Assembly (NCBI GenBank): GCA_945494195.1
Contig: CALYVJ010000119.1
Span: 1-6,180 of the forward strand
Reading direction: 5' to 3'
DNA: 6,180 nt
DNA from: an uncultured Selenomonas sp.
GTDB taxonomy: Bacteria > Bacillota > Negativicutes > Selenomonadales > Selenomonadaceae
The notes under the pieces are model-generated. The model did not search any database. It was given only the letters and a program-made list of their open reading frames with translations, and was not told where the DNA came from. Positions 1-6,180 of this stretch are shown here, one piece after another. The position numbers were made by a program, and so were the translations under genes. Position 1 is the stretch's first letter, and each line of letters opens with the position of its first letter.

Positions 1-20
1 AAAAATTTCGTTTAGGAAAA

Positions 21-82
21 AATCTCCCGTGGAGTGTTGGCACTGCCCATAGCGGAGGCGAAGAGCTACTCCGAATGAGATT
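21..82 (+). other. Possible structured RNA or cruciform element (three-stem fold) upstream of flagellin
   Basis: Three complementary pairs nest neatly. AATCTC (21-26) pairs with GAGATT (77-82) as a closing stem. GGAGTG (31-36) folds on CACT plus CC (41-47, one bulged G) around a TTGG loop. CGGAG (53-57) pairs with CTCCG (69-73) around an 11-base loop. No T-run follows, so it is not a standard terminator. I compared it from memory with the common riboswitch classes, 6S RNA, SRP RNA and tRNA and saw no match. If the candidate -10 boxes at 120-145 are real, it lies upstream of the flagellin transcript and may be the tail of a preceding transcript; if transcription starts to the left of the window, it would be part of a long leader. 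The stems are short and could be chance. Confidence 0.25.
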
Positions 83-118
83 AGTGTAACTTAAAAACTG
101 TAATTTATGTATACTTAC

Positions 119-151
119 GTATAATAGTATTAAGAGTAGTATAATAGTATT
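119..151 (+). repeat. Perfect 13-base direct repeat, 20-base period
   Basis: The 13 bases GTATAATAGTATT occur at 119-131 and again, identically, at 139-151. The start-to-start distance is 20 bases, about two turns of the helix, so both copies face the same side of the DNA. Each copy contains TATAAT. The repeat may be a duplicated core promoter or a two-site operator; sequence alone does not decide. Confidence 0.6.
120..145 (+). promoter_or_regulatory. Candidate tandem -10 boxes for the flagellin gene
   Basis: TATAAT, the exact vegetative sigma -10 consensus, occurs at 120-125 and at 140-145 in an AT-rich stretch. Neither has a good -35: the best for the first is CTGTAA at 98-103 with 16-base spacing (3 of 6 matches), and nothing convincing precedes the second. 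No TGn extended -10 is present. A sigma-28 motif (TAAA, about 15 bases, CCGATAA type), usual for flagellins, was not found in 1-150. Starts near 132 or 152 would give leaders of about 60 or 40 bases. Confidence 0.35.
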
Positions 152-155
152 GGAT

Positions 156-185
156 ACGGATTTCTTTTTGTGCACAAGGAAGGTG
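156..185 (+). promoter_or_regulatory. Flagellin ribosome binding site overlapping a CsrA-like motif pair
   Basis: A strong Shine-Dalgarno region (AAGGAAGGTG, 176-185) ends 6 bases before the ATG at 192 and decides that start. The same bases fit the CsrA consensus well: GCACAAGGAAGG at 172-183 matches RUACARGGAUGU at 9 of 12 positions, with the ANGGA core at 176-180. A second ANGGA (ACGGA) lies at 156-160, placing the two GGA triplets 20 bases apart. In Bacillus subtilis, CsrA binds two sites in the hag (flagellin) leader, one over the Shine-Dalgarno, and FliW relieves this. A similar control here is inference, since neither csrA nor fliW is in the window. Confidence 0.45.
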
Positions 186-191
186 ACAAAT

Positions 192-1502
192 ATGATGATC
201 AGCAATTCGGCCATGTCGACGAATATCTTAAATATCATGGACAAGCATCAATTCAAACTGTCCAATCATATGCATCATCTAGCTACAGGCCAGCGCGTTG
301 CCAGCGTTGCCGATGATCCTTCGGGCTGGGCCATCGGCCAGCGCATGGATGTGCGCATCCGCAGCCTGGATGCCTCCAGCCGCAACGCGCAGTTTTCGCT
401 CAACATGCTGAAAGTCGCCGAAGGCGGTATAAGCTCCACCATCGACATCCTGCGCAATCTCAAGGAAAAAGCCATCGAGGCTGCCAGCGATACCTGCACG
501 GACACAGACCGCCGCACCATCCAAAAGCTCTTTGACCAGTTTGGCGATCAAATCAACGACAACGCGGGCGTCACGTATAACGGCCAATTGCTGCTCGATG
601 GGTCCATGGCCTCGGGGGCAGAGCCGACCGCGCAGGTACTCACTAACCAGAGCCTTGCCACCACGACGACTGCGAATACCAAACTTACCGACCTGCAGCG
701 CCGCGACGGCTCTTCGCTGAATATCCAGCAGGGCGATACCGTGAACCTCTCCTATATCAAAGATGGCAAGACCTACTCGACGAGCTATCAGGCCGGTACC
801 ACCACCCTTGCCGATATGCTGGCGGCGTTCAATGGAATTGACCAGTCAGTTTTTGACCCGTCAAAACTGCAGACCGATTCCACCATTGGCGTGGATGCTC
901 ATGGCGAAACCGTCCATACAGCGGATGAACAGAATGCCGTTTCCTTTACGGCAGCTGCCACGGGCCTTGACGGCGCGGTTGCGGGCATCACGATCAGCAT
1001 TACCGATTCGAACGGACAGATCAAGAAAACCGCCACTACGGCTCTCAATGACTTCAAGGAAAGCATCGAACCGCGCGATGAACAAGGCGATTCGAGCTTC
1101 TACATCGCCAGCAGTGCTGATGCCAACCGTGGCATCCGCGGCTCCATCGACAACATGAGCTCCTACGCCCTCGGGCTGACCGGCAAAAATGGCCACGCCA
1201 TCGACGTGACCACGCAAAAAGGCGCCAATGCCGCCATGAGTGCCATCGACCGGGCCCTCGAACGCGCCCTTGACCAGCAGACGACCATCGGCGCCATGAG
1301 CATGCGCCTCGAATACACCATCAGCAATCTCACCACCGAAAGCGAGAATCTCACAGCAGCCATGTCGACGATTCTCGATGCCAATATGGCCAAGGAAATG
1401 ACCGAATTCACGAAAGAAAATATCCTGTTGCAAGCCGCCCAAGCCATGTTGGCCCAAAACAACCACAGCGCCGGCTGGTTCCTGAGCCTCCTGCAGAGTT
1501 AA
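192..1502 (+). CDS. Flagellin (flagellar filament protein), complete, 436 aa
   Basis: Subunit of the extracellular flagellar filament, exported through the flagellar type III apparatus without a cleaved signal peptide. The N-terminal D0/D1 region (about residues 1-137) shows the family pattern: LATGQRVASVADDPSGWAI, then SRNAQFSLNML..AEGGI and, near its end, YNGQLLLDGS. The C-terminal D1/D0 region (about 345-436) has LEYTISNLTTESENLTAA, then MAKEMTEFTKENIL and a final LSLLQ. The roughly 200-residue middle is variable, and the stretch TTTLADMLAAFNG in it resembles a flagellin IN motif. The reading frame is open from TTG at 150, but I place the start at ATG 192 (or the adjacent ATG 195) because of the strong ribosome binding site and because the family starts at about M-I-x-N. 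Oddities: Cys102 in a protein class that usually lacks cysteine, loss of TLR5 contact residues (N89, K93, L113), and ILDANMA in place of the usual RDADMA. It stands alone here and may be one of several paralogues; whether it is the major flagellin cannot be told. Confidence 0.96.
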   Translation: MMISNSAMSTNILNIMDKHQFKLSNHMHHLATGQRVASVADDPSGWAIGQRMDVRIRSLDASSRNAQFSLNMLKVAEGGISSTIDILRNLKEKAIEAASDTCTDTDRRTIQKLFDQFGDQINDNAGVTYNGQLLLDGSMASGAEPTAQVLTNQSLATTTTANTKLTDLQRRDGSSLNIQQGDTVNLSYIKDGKTYSTSYQAGTTTLADMLAAFNGIDQSVFDPSKLQTDSTIGVDAHGETVHTADEQNAVSFTAAATGLDGAVAGITISITDSNGQIKKTATTALNDFKESIEPRDEQGDSSFYIASSADANRGIRGSIDNMSSYALGLTGKNGHAIDVTTQKGANAAMSAIDRALERALDQQTTIGAMSMRLEYTISNLTTESENLTAAMSTILDANMAKEMTEFTKENILLQAAQAMLAQNNHSAGWFLSLLQS

Positions 1503-1508
1503 TCCAGC

Positions 1509-1556
1509 AAAAAAGACCGATGAATCCCTTTCAAACCGGATTCCATCGGTCTTTTT
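1509..1556. terminator. Bidirectional Rho-independent terminator between flagellin and pyrR
   Basis: GACCGATG (1515-1522) pairs with CATCGGTC (1544-1551), and the stem continues as AATCC against GGATT with one bulged C (1543), giving about 13 base pairs around a 10-base loop (1528-1537). Six A lie to the left (1509-1514) and five T to the right (1552-1556). Read on + it follows the flagellin stop by about 10 bases; read on - the A run becomes a T tract after pyrR. It therefore suits both convergent genes. Confidence 0.92.
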
Positions 1557-1564
1557 CTATGCCA

Positions 1565-2125
<561 letters not shown>

Positions 2126-2150
2126 TCACTCCCATCAATCCATTTATGCA

Positions 2151-3113
2151 TCACGGTTTCATCGCTGCCGCCTTTTTGCGGTCCTTGGCAAGTTTGTCCC
2201 GAAGTCCCGTCAGGATGCGGTTCATATCCTCCGGTACCGGCGCCGTAAAAGTCATTTCCTCCCCACTACCCGGATGACGAAGGGTGAGAGTCAGGGAATG
2301 AAGGGCCTGCCCCGCAATGGAAAAGGGCGACGGCTTCTTCGGTCCGTATTTCGGGTCATTGACAAGCGGATGCCCGATGCTAGCCATGTGCACGCGAATC
2401 TGATGCGTCCTGCCCGTCTCCAACTTGCACTCCACCAACGTATATTCGCCAAAACGCTCCAGCACCTTGAAGTGAGTCACCGCTGGCTTGCCATTTTCAC
2501 GGACAATGGCCATTTTCTTGCGATCTGTGGGATGACGGCCAATATCGCCCTTGATGATACCAGCTTCTTCTTTGATGTTGCCATGAACGATGGCCCAATA
2601 ACTGCGATGGGCTGATTTCGTCCGGATCTGTTCCGCCAGATCAATATGGGCCTTGTCGTTTTTGGCACATACCATTACTCCAGAAGTATCCTTATCGAGG
2701 CGATGGACAATGCCGGGGCGAATCTCGCCATTGATCCCCGAAAGATCCCGGCAATGGAAAAGCAGCGCATTGACCAGCGTTCCACTGTTGACCCCCGAAG
2801 CTGGATGCACCACCATACCGCGTGCCTTATTTACGACGATGATATCCTCATCTTCATAAAGCACATCCAGCGGAATGTCTTCTGCCTTTATCTCCACCGC
2901 TTCTGGCTCTGGCACCAGCAAGCTCACCCGTTCTCCCTCCCGCAGCTTGTAATTTGCCTTGCGCACGGTATCATTTACCAAGGCATTTCCATCCGCCACG
3001 AGCTTTTGCACATGCGAACGGGAAAGTTCTGGCTGCTTTTGAGTCAGAAATACATCCAACCGAACACTAGAAGCTTCTACCGTATATATTATTGGTTCTG
3101 CCATATCAATCAT
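2151..3113 (-). CDS. rluD: RluA/RluD-family 23S rRNA pseudouridine synthase, about 320 aa
   Basis: Converts specific uridines in large-subunit rRNA to pseudouridine. An S4 RNA-binding domain fills the N-terminus (about residues 15-75), followed by the RluA-type catalytic domain. The signature HRLDKDTSG is at 137-145 with catalytic Asp140, and GRTHQIRVHMASIGHPLVND is the conserved second half of the active site. The C-terminal tail is rich in Lys and Ala. It is the counterpart of Bacillus YlyB, which has the same neighbours lspA and pyrR. The target uridines are known for Escherichia coli RluD (helix 69), but family members differ, so the symbol is approximate. The first ATG (3111-3113) overlaps the lspA end by 8 bases, implying translational coupling; ATG 3102-3104 is an alternative, and neither has a strong ribosome binding site. 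Confidence 0.94.
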   Translation of the reverse strand: MIDMAEPIIYTVEASSVRLDVFLTQKQPELSRSHVQKLVADGNALVNDTVRKANYKLREGERVSLLVPEPEAVEIKAEDIPLDVLYEDEDIIVVNKARGMVVHPASGVNSGTLVNALLFHCRDLSGINGEIRPGIVHRLDKDTSGVMVCAKNDKAHIDLAEQIRTKSAHRSYWAIVHGNIKEEAGIIKGDIGRHPTDRKKMAIVRENGKPAVTHFKVLERFGEYTLVECKLETGRTHQIRVHMASIGHPLVNDPKYGPKKPSPFSIAGQALHSLTLTLRHPGSGEEMTFTAPVPEDMNRILTGLRDKLAKDRKKAAAMKP

Positions 3114-3549
3114 CCATATCTTTCATTTTATACATCAGTGCATAAATCATGCTGGCCACTCCCAACACAATTGCAAGATCCGCGATATTAAAGACCGGCC
3201 AAATGCGGAAATCCAGATAATCCACCACCAGGCCATTCTGAATGCGGTCTATAAGATTTCCTACCGCACCGGCCAGCAGTGCTACGCAGCCATAATGGAA
3301 CCAGGCTACCTGTCGGCGGAGCCGCGGATAATAGTACAGAAATGCCGCAATGATTGCTATCCCCGCAAGGATAAAGAACCAGCGCTGATTTTCCAGCATT
3401 CCAAAAGCCGCTCCGGGGTTCAGGACATACGTGAAATGGAAAATCCCCGGAATCACCGGGATACTCTCCCCCAATACCATGGTTGCACTGACATAGCTTT
3501 TGACTGCCTGGTCCAGCACCAGCAGGACAACAAACAAACAAAATGCCAT
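3106..3549 (-). CDS. lspA: LspA: lipoprotein signal peptidase (signal peptidase II), 147 aa
   Basis: Inner-membrane aspartyl protease that removes the signal peptide of diacylglyceryl-modified prolipoproteins. Four hydrophobic segments are visible (about residues 1-15, 57-73, 84-100 and 118-138). Family motifs are LDQAVK near the N-terminus (D13), the NPGAAFG box (44-50), GNLIDR (97-102), VVDYLDF (108-114) and FNIADLAI (120-127). D110 and D124 correspond to the catalytic pair and are both present. The start is ATG 7 bases after the divIVA stop, with a modest GAAAGAG inside the end of divIVA serving as ribosome binding site. The length is slightly below the usual 150-165 residues, but nothing essential is missing. 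In Bacillus, ileS lies between divIVA and lspA; here it does not. Confidence 0.97.
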   Translation of the reverse strand: MAFCLFVVLLVLDQAVKSYVSATMVLGESIPVIPGIFHFTYVLNPGAAFGMLENQRWFFILAGIAIIAAFLYYYPRLRRQVAWFHYGCVALLAGAVGNLIDRIQNGLVVDYLDFRIWPVFNIADLAIVLGVASMIYALMYKMKDMDD

Positions 3550-3556
3550 AACGTTC

Positions 3557-4153
3557 TTACTCTTTCGTTTCTACAGCCTGCTTATCATCTGTTTCAGCAG
3601 CCTTATTCTCCTGAACCTTCACCATTTCTTCCTGCTTTTCCTTATCAGCCTGTTCCTCGGCCTCCGGATTAGGCAACTGCCCCAAGGTTTCATTGATGAC
3701 AGCCAACTCGGACTCCATCGTTACTTTGACCTTGCGCAGGAACTGATTTTTCTCGCGGACCAGGCGGTCATATTCCGCTACGATGCTGCGAACTTTGGCC
3801 GTAGCATCTTCCATCTGCTTCTTGACGGCCATCTCCGTTTCGTGACGCATGTTCTGGCATTCTTTAACCGTGTTTTCACGCATCTCTTCGGCGTTTTTAC
3901 GCGAACTGGAGGTTACTTCCTCTGCTGTTTTCTGTGCCACCAAAAGCGTATCTTTGAGGTTCTTTTCCAGCTGCTTATATTGTTCATTATCTTTGTGTGC
4001 CCGCTCAAGTTCCTCCTTGAGACGGTCATTCTCACGGAACAGCTTTTCATAGTCATTGACTACCTGATCGAGGAAATCATCAATCTCGTCCTCGTTGTAG
4101 CCGCGAAAACTACGCTTGAAATCTTTATTGTGAATATCCATTGGTGTAAGCAA
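3557..4153 (-). CDS. divIVA: DivIVA: pole and septum scaffold protein, 198 aa, TTG start
   Basis: Coiled-coil protein that senses negatively curved membrane and recruits division, growth or chromosome-anchoring partners. Residues 3-19 (TPMDIHNKDFKRSFRGY) are the diagnostic N-terminal segment, with the membrane-inserting F16-R17 pair. A heptad-rich coiled coil runs from about 20 to 155, including the conserved LKDTLLVAQKTAEEV (66-80). The last 38 residues are a charged Glu/Lys/Gln tail, probably disordered. The start is TTG at 4153: translation from it gives the family-standard beginning (MLTP..DIHNK), and GGGAG sits 9 bases upstream. An internal ATG at residue 5 would cut the conserved start and leave the spacing too long. 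The gap after ylmH is 36 bases, without a convincing promoter. Confidence 0.96.
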   Translation of the reverse strand: MLTPMDIHNKDFKRSFRGYNEDEIDDFLDQVVNDYEKLFRENDRLKEELERAHKDNEQYKQLEKNLKDTLLVAQKTAEEVTSSSRKNAEEMRENTVKECQNMRHETEMAVKKQMEDATAKVRSIVAEYDRLVREKNQFLRKVKVTMESELAVINETLGQLPNPEAEEQADKEKQEEMVKVQENKAAETDDKQAVETKE

Positions 4154-4167
4154 TACGATTATCTCCC
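4154..4167 (-). promoter_or_regulatory. Ribosome binding site that sets the divIVA TTG start
   Basis: On the minus strand GGGAG (complement of 4163-4167) lies 9 bases before TTG 4153-4151. No other start codon in the divIVA frame fits both this site and the conserved protein beginning. Confidence 0.75.
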
Positions 4168-4189
4168 ATCTGATAAGTAATATACGAAA

Positions 4190-4984
4190 TTAAAGGTAAC
4201 GTTTTAAGACCACAACGGTGCGGCCCTTTTTGGTGGTTCCACGAACTTCCGCCACTTCTAGCCGTCCGCGCCCGCGCATGGAGAGGATATCTCCCTCTTT
4301 TACCGTTTGCGAGGCACTCTTGACCGGCTGCCAGTTAAGTTTCAGCTTGTCGGCGGCAATATCGGCAGCGGCTCGGCTGCGTGAGGAGCCAAATCCCGAA
4401 GCCGCAATCGAATCGACCCGCAGGGATGCCACCGTCGCACGGATTTCCTTGCAACGCTCTTCCTTCGGCGCAATGGACGAAAGTTCCGCCCGCTCACAGG
4501 ACACCCCTACCGCACCGATTTTGGTAAGATTGACCAGCAGGTACTCTGCCATCTTTTGGTCACAAAGAATCTTGACGCTGTCATTGGTCACGAGCAAATC
4601 TCCGATGCGGTCGCGCTCAATGCCCAGCCCCATAAGTGCCCCGAGCACATCACGGTGCGAAAGGCGGGCAAACTGCCCGTTCCAGCGTGCCTCGATGCAA
4701 TCGATATCAAATCCCGCCGGCGTTCCCATGAAATCCTCATGGATGAACATGCCCCGGTTGCGTTCCGCCCCCTGATAACCACCAGCAAAATCGACCCGCA
4801 AACTGCCATAGTTTGCCGCCACGGTCTCAGCAATTTCCTGGCCAAAGGGGTCGAGGAACTCACTTATGCGGAACTTCTGATTGCGTTGAACTGCCTCAGC
4901 TAAATCGACGAGCTTAATAACCGTTTCTTCGCCTTCAGTGCCCTTGTAGAAACGGATTAATTTTTCTTTCTGTTCACTTACCAT
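4190..4984 (-). CDS. ylmH: YlmH-family S4-domain RNA-binding protein, 264 aa
   Basis: Member of the YlmH family, encoded beside sepF and divIVA in many Firmicutes. Recent work on Bacillus links YlmH to ribosome-associated quality control, where it can stand in for RqcP during C-terminal tailing of stalled peptides; earlier work on streptococci linked it to division. The N-terminal part (about 1-90) is the YlmH-specific domain. HRDVLGALMGLGIERDRIGD (110-129) is a family signature. The C-terminal S4 domain covers about 186-250, with SRSRAAADIAADKLKLN (201-217) and EGDILSMRGRGRLEV (230-244) as its recognisable parts. It starts at ATG 15 bases after sepF, and its AAGAGG site overlaps the sepF stop codon, so the two are probably coupled. 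The length is normal for the family. The molecular role in this organism is inferred. Confidence 0.94.
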   Translation of the reverse strand: MVSEQKEKLIRFYKGTEGEETVIKLVDLAEAVQRNQKFRISEFLDPFGQEIAETVAANYGSLRVDFAGGYQGAERNRGMFIHEDFMGTPAGFDIDCIEARWNGQFARLSHRDVLGALMGLGIERDRIGDLLVTNDSVKILCDQKMAEYLLVNLTKIGAVGVSCERAELSSIAPKEERCKEIRATVASLRVDSIAASGFGSSRSRAAADIAADKLKLNWQPVKSASQTVKEGDILSMRGRGRLEVAEVRGTTKKGRTVVVLKRYL

Positions 4985-4999
4985 TCTTCTATCAGCCTC

Positions 5000-5494
5000 T
5001 TATTTCTTAAGCCACGGCATCTCGGTGGAAACGCGGCGTTCTTCTTCCGTATAGCTGACATTGACATTGCTCGGTGCACAAAGGAACACATTATGCCCAA
5101 CCTTCTTGATTTCGCCGTTCAGAGCATACGTCGTGCCGCTGATAAAGTCGATGATGCGTTTAGCATCTTCTGCATCGGTCTTTTCAAAATTGATGACAAC
5201 GGGTTTCTTTTCACGCAGATTGTTCGCGACCTGCTGTGCATCATCAAAAGTCTGAGGCTCAATAACAATGACCTTCATCTTGATATTGGTCGTATTCTCC
5301 CGCGCCGATGCTGCCGACTGGAAATCCACCACATTTCGGGAATCTTCCCCACGCTCCTTTCCTAAATCCATCTCTTCCTCGAAGGATTCGTGTTTCGGCT
5401 CTGCTTTGCGGGAGAGCTCTTCTTCTTCAAAATCTATATTATCTTCAGGGTCCATCAAGCCCATTTTTCCACATACTTTATCAATGATACTCAT
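5000..5494 (-). CDS. sepF: SepF: cell division protein, FtsZ membrane anchor, 164 aa
   Basis: SepF polymerises into arcs and ties FtsZ to the membrane during septum formation. Residues 1-13 (MSIIDKVCGKMGL) form the membrane-binding amphipathic helix. A long acidic linker follows (about 15-70, with EEEE and many Asp and Glu). The SepF core occupies about 72-147, starting MKVIVIEPQTFDDAQQVA and including the conserved RIIDFISGTTYALNG stretch (113-127), whose glycine is at the dimer interface in the family. The ATG is preceded by a strong GAGGTGG ribosome binding site that begins just after the yggS stop. In Bacillus the next gene is ylmG; here ylmH follows directly. Confidence 0.97.
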   Translation of the reverse strand: MSIIDKVCGKMGLMDPEDNIDFEEEELSRKAEPKHESFEEEMDLGKERGEDSRNVVDFQSAASARENTTNIKMKVIVIEPQTFDDAQQVANNLREKKPVVINFEKTDAEDAKRIIDFISGTTYALNGEIKKVGHNVFLCAPSNVNVSYTEEERRVSTEMPWLKK

Positions 5495-5506
5495 ATTGCC
5501 ACCTCT

Positions 5507-6180
5507 TTAGTATTGTCGCGGTCCAAATATAGCAGTACCCACACGAACCATATTCGCGCCTTCTTCCACCGCAATTGGATAATCATGGGTCATACCCATG
5601 GATAAATATTTAATATTCGCCGTCTGGTAGGGAATTTCCTTTACTTTTTGGTAAATTCCATACATTTCCCGGAAAAGCGGACGGCAATCTTCTACCTCTT
5701 CATAGTTGGGCGCAATGCACATCAAGCCGCAAAGACGAACATGGGGAAGTTCCTCCACCAAATCAAGCATCTCCCGCAAGTCTTCTTTATAAACCCCCGA
5801 CTTGCTTTCCTCTTTAGCCAGATTGACCTGTACGAGGATGTCCTGTACCTTACCGATTTTTCCTGCTTCCTTGTCAATCTCCTTCGCCAGATGAATCGTA
5901 TCCACCGAATGAATCAGGTCAAAGAGTTTAACGGCTACCTTGGCTTTATTGGTCTGTAAGTGACCGATGAGATGCCAAGTGACCTTACGGTCCAAGGTCT
6001 CATATTTCTCCTTGGCCTCCTGGATGCGGTTTTCTCCGATATCCGTTGCGCCAGCATCAATAGCTTCACGCATAGCCGCCACATCGTGATTCTTTGTAAC
6101 GGCAATCAGTGTAACGGGCGCATCCTTTGGTACACGGGTACGCCGCTGCATGCTTTCTTTGATTCTTGCTTCAACTTCAT
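5507..6180 (-). CDS. yggS: YggS/PLPBP-family pyridoxal-phosphate homeostasis protein, 5' end outside the window
   Basis: Single-domain protein with an alanine-racemase-like barrel that binds PLP and keeps vitamin B6 and amino acid pools balanced; no enzymatic reaction is established for it. Recognisable motifs in order are LIAVTK with the PLP lysine (about 6092-6108), IGENRIQEAKEKY, WHLIGHLQTNKAK, VNLAKEESKSG, GLMCIAP, and the phosphate-binding end LSMGMTHDYPIAVEEGAN..RVGTAIFG. The ATG at 6149-6151 is probably internal: the frame stays open to the right edge and reads EVEARIKES just before it, which matches the helix that precedes the barrel in this family. About 15-20 residues are therefore likely missing from the window. 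This is the Bacillus ylmE position, directly before sepF. Confidence 0.95.
   Translation of the reverse strand, partial: EVEARIKESMQRRTRVPKDAPVTLIAVTKNHDVAAMREAIDAGATDIGENRIQEAKEKYETLDRKVTWHLIGHLQTNKAKVAVKLFDLIHSVDTIHLAKEIDKEAGKIGKVQDILVQVNLAKEESKSGVYKEDLREMLDLVEELPHVRLCGLMCIAPNYEEVEDCRPLFREMYGIYQKVKEIPYQTANIKYLSMGMTHDYPIAVEEGANMVRVGTAIFGPRQY

Noticed and set aside
150..191. Upstream TTG start for the flagellin adding 14 residues
   Set aside because: The extra residues (MDTDFFLCTRKVTN) do not resemble flagellin starts, the TTG lies inside the 13-base repeat with no ribosome binding site, and the strong site at 176-185 serves ATG 192.
861..1466. 201-residue open frame on the - strand inside the flagellin
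   Set aside because: Antisense shadow of the conserved flagellin coding frame, with no recognisable domain or ribosome binding site.
4159..4176. Small inverted repeat TTATC/GATAA between ylmH and divIVA as a possible operator or terminator
   Set aside because: Only 5 base pairs, no T tract, and it overlaps the divIVA ribosome binding site; expected by chance in AT-rich DNA.
3500..4180. 226-residue open frame on the + strand opposite lspA and divIVA
   Set aside because: It is antisense to two clearly identified genes, has low-complexity Phe/Leu/Ile-rich composition from the complement of Glu/Lys codons, and has no start context.
6149..6151. ATG as the true start of yggS
   Set aside because: The frame remains open to the window edge with family-like sequence (EVEARIKES), so this Met is most likely internal.

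Overview
The window looks like a chromosomal piece of a Firmicutes-lineage bacterium. The closest fit is the diderm class Negativicutes (a Selenomonas-like organism), but that is inference from gene content and protein style, not from a database search. The support is a Gram-positive-type division/DivIVA cluster (yggS-sepF-ylmH-divIVA-lspA-rluD-pyrR, the order known from Bacillus minus ylmG and ileS) lying next to a full-length flagellin, with moderate GC content and TTG used as a start codon.

Left part (1-1502, + strand): about 190 bases without a gene, then one flagellin. The non-coding stretch holds a possible three-stem fold (21-82), a perfect 13-base direct repeat (119-131 and 139-151) whose two copies each contain TATAAT, and a strong ribosome binding site embedded in a CsrA-like ANGGA motif just before the ATG at 192. 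The flagellin has both conserved filament ends and a short variable middle. It replaces the three residues that TLR5 contacts most strongly and carries one cysteine. No other flagellar gene is in view.

Middle (1509-1556): one A-flanked and T-flanked hairpin that can end transcription from both sides, separating the flagellin from the convergent operon.

Right part (6180 down to 1565, - strand): seven tightly packed genes in one direction, with gaps of 7 to 36 bases and one 8-base overlap, so almost certainly one operon read from beyond the right edge. In transcription order they are yggS (PLP homeostasis, 5' end cut by the window), sepF (FtsZ anchor), ylmH (S4 RNA-binding, ribosome quality control), divIVA (pole/septum scaffold), lspA (lipoprotein signal peptidase), rluD-type pseudouridine synthase, and pyrR (pyrimidine regulator/uracil phosphoribosyltransferase). 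Division, envelope maturation and RNA/nucleotide functions are thus co-transcribed. No promoter for this operon is visible. No tRNA, rRNA, CRISPR array, insertion sequence or clearly novel system was found.
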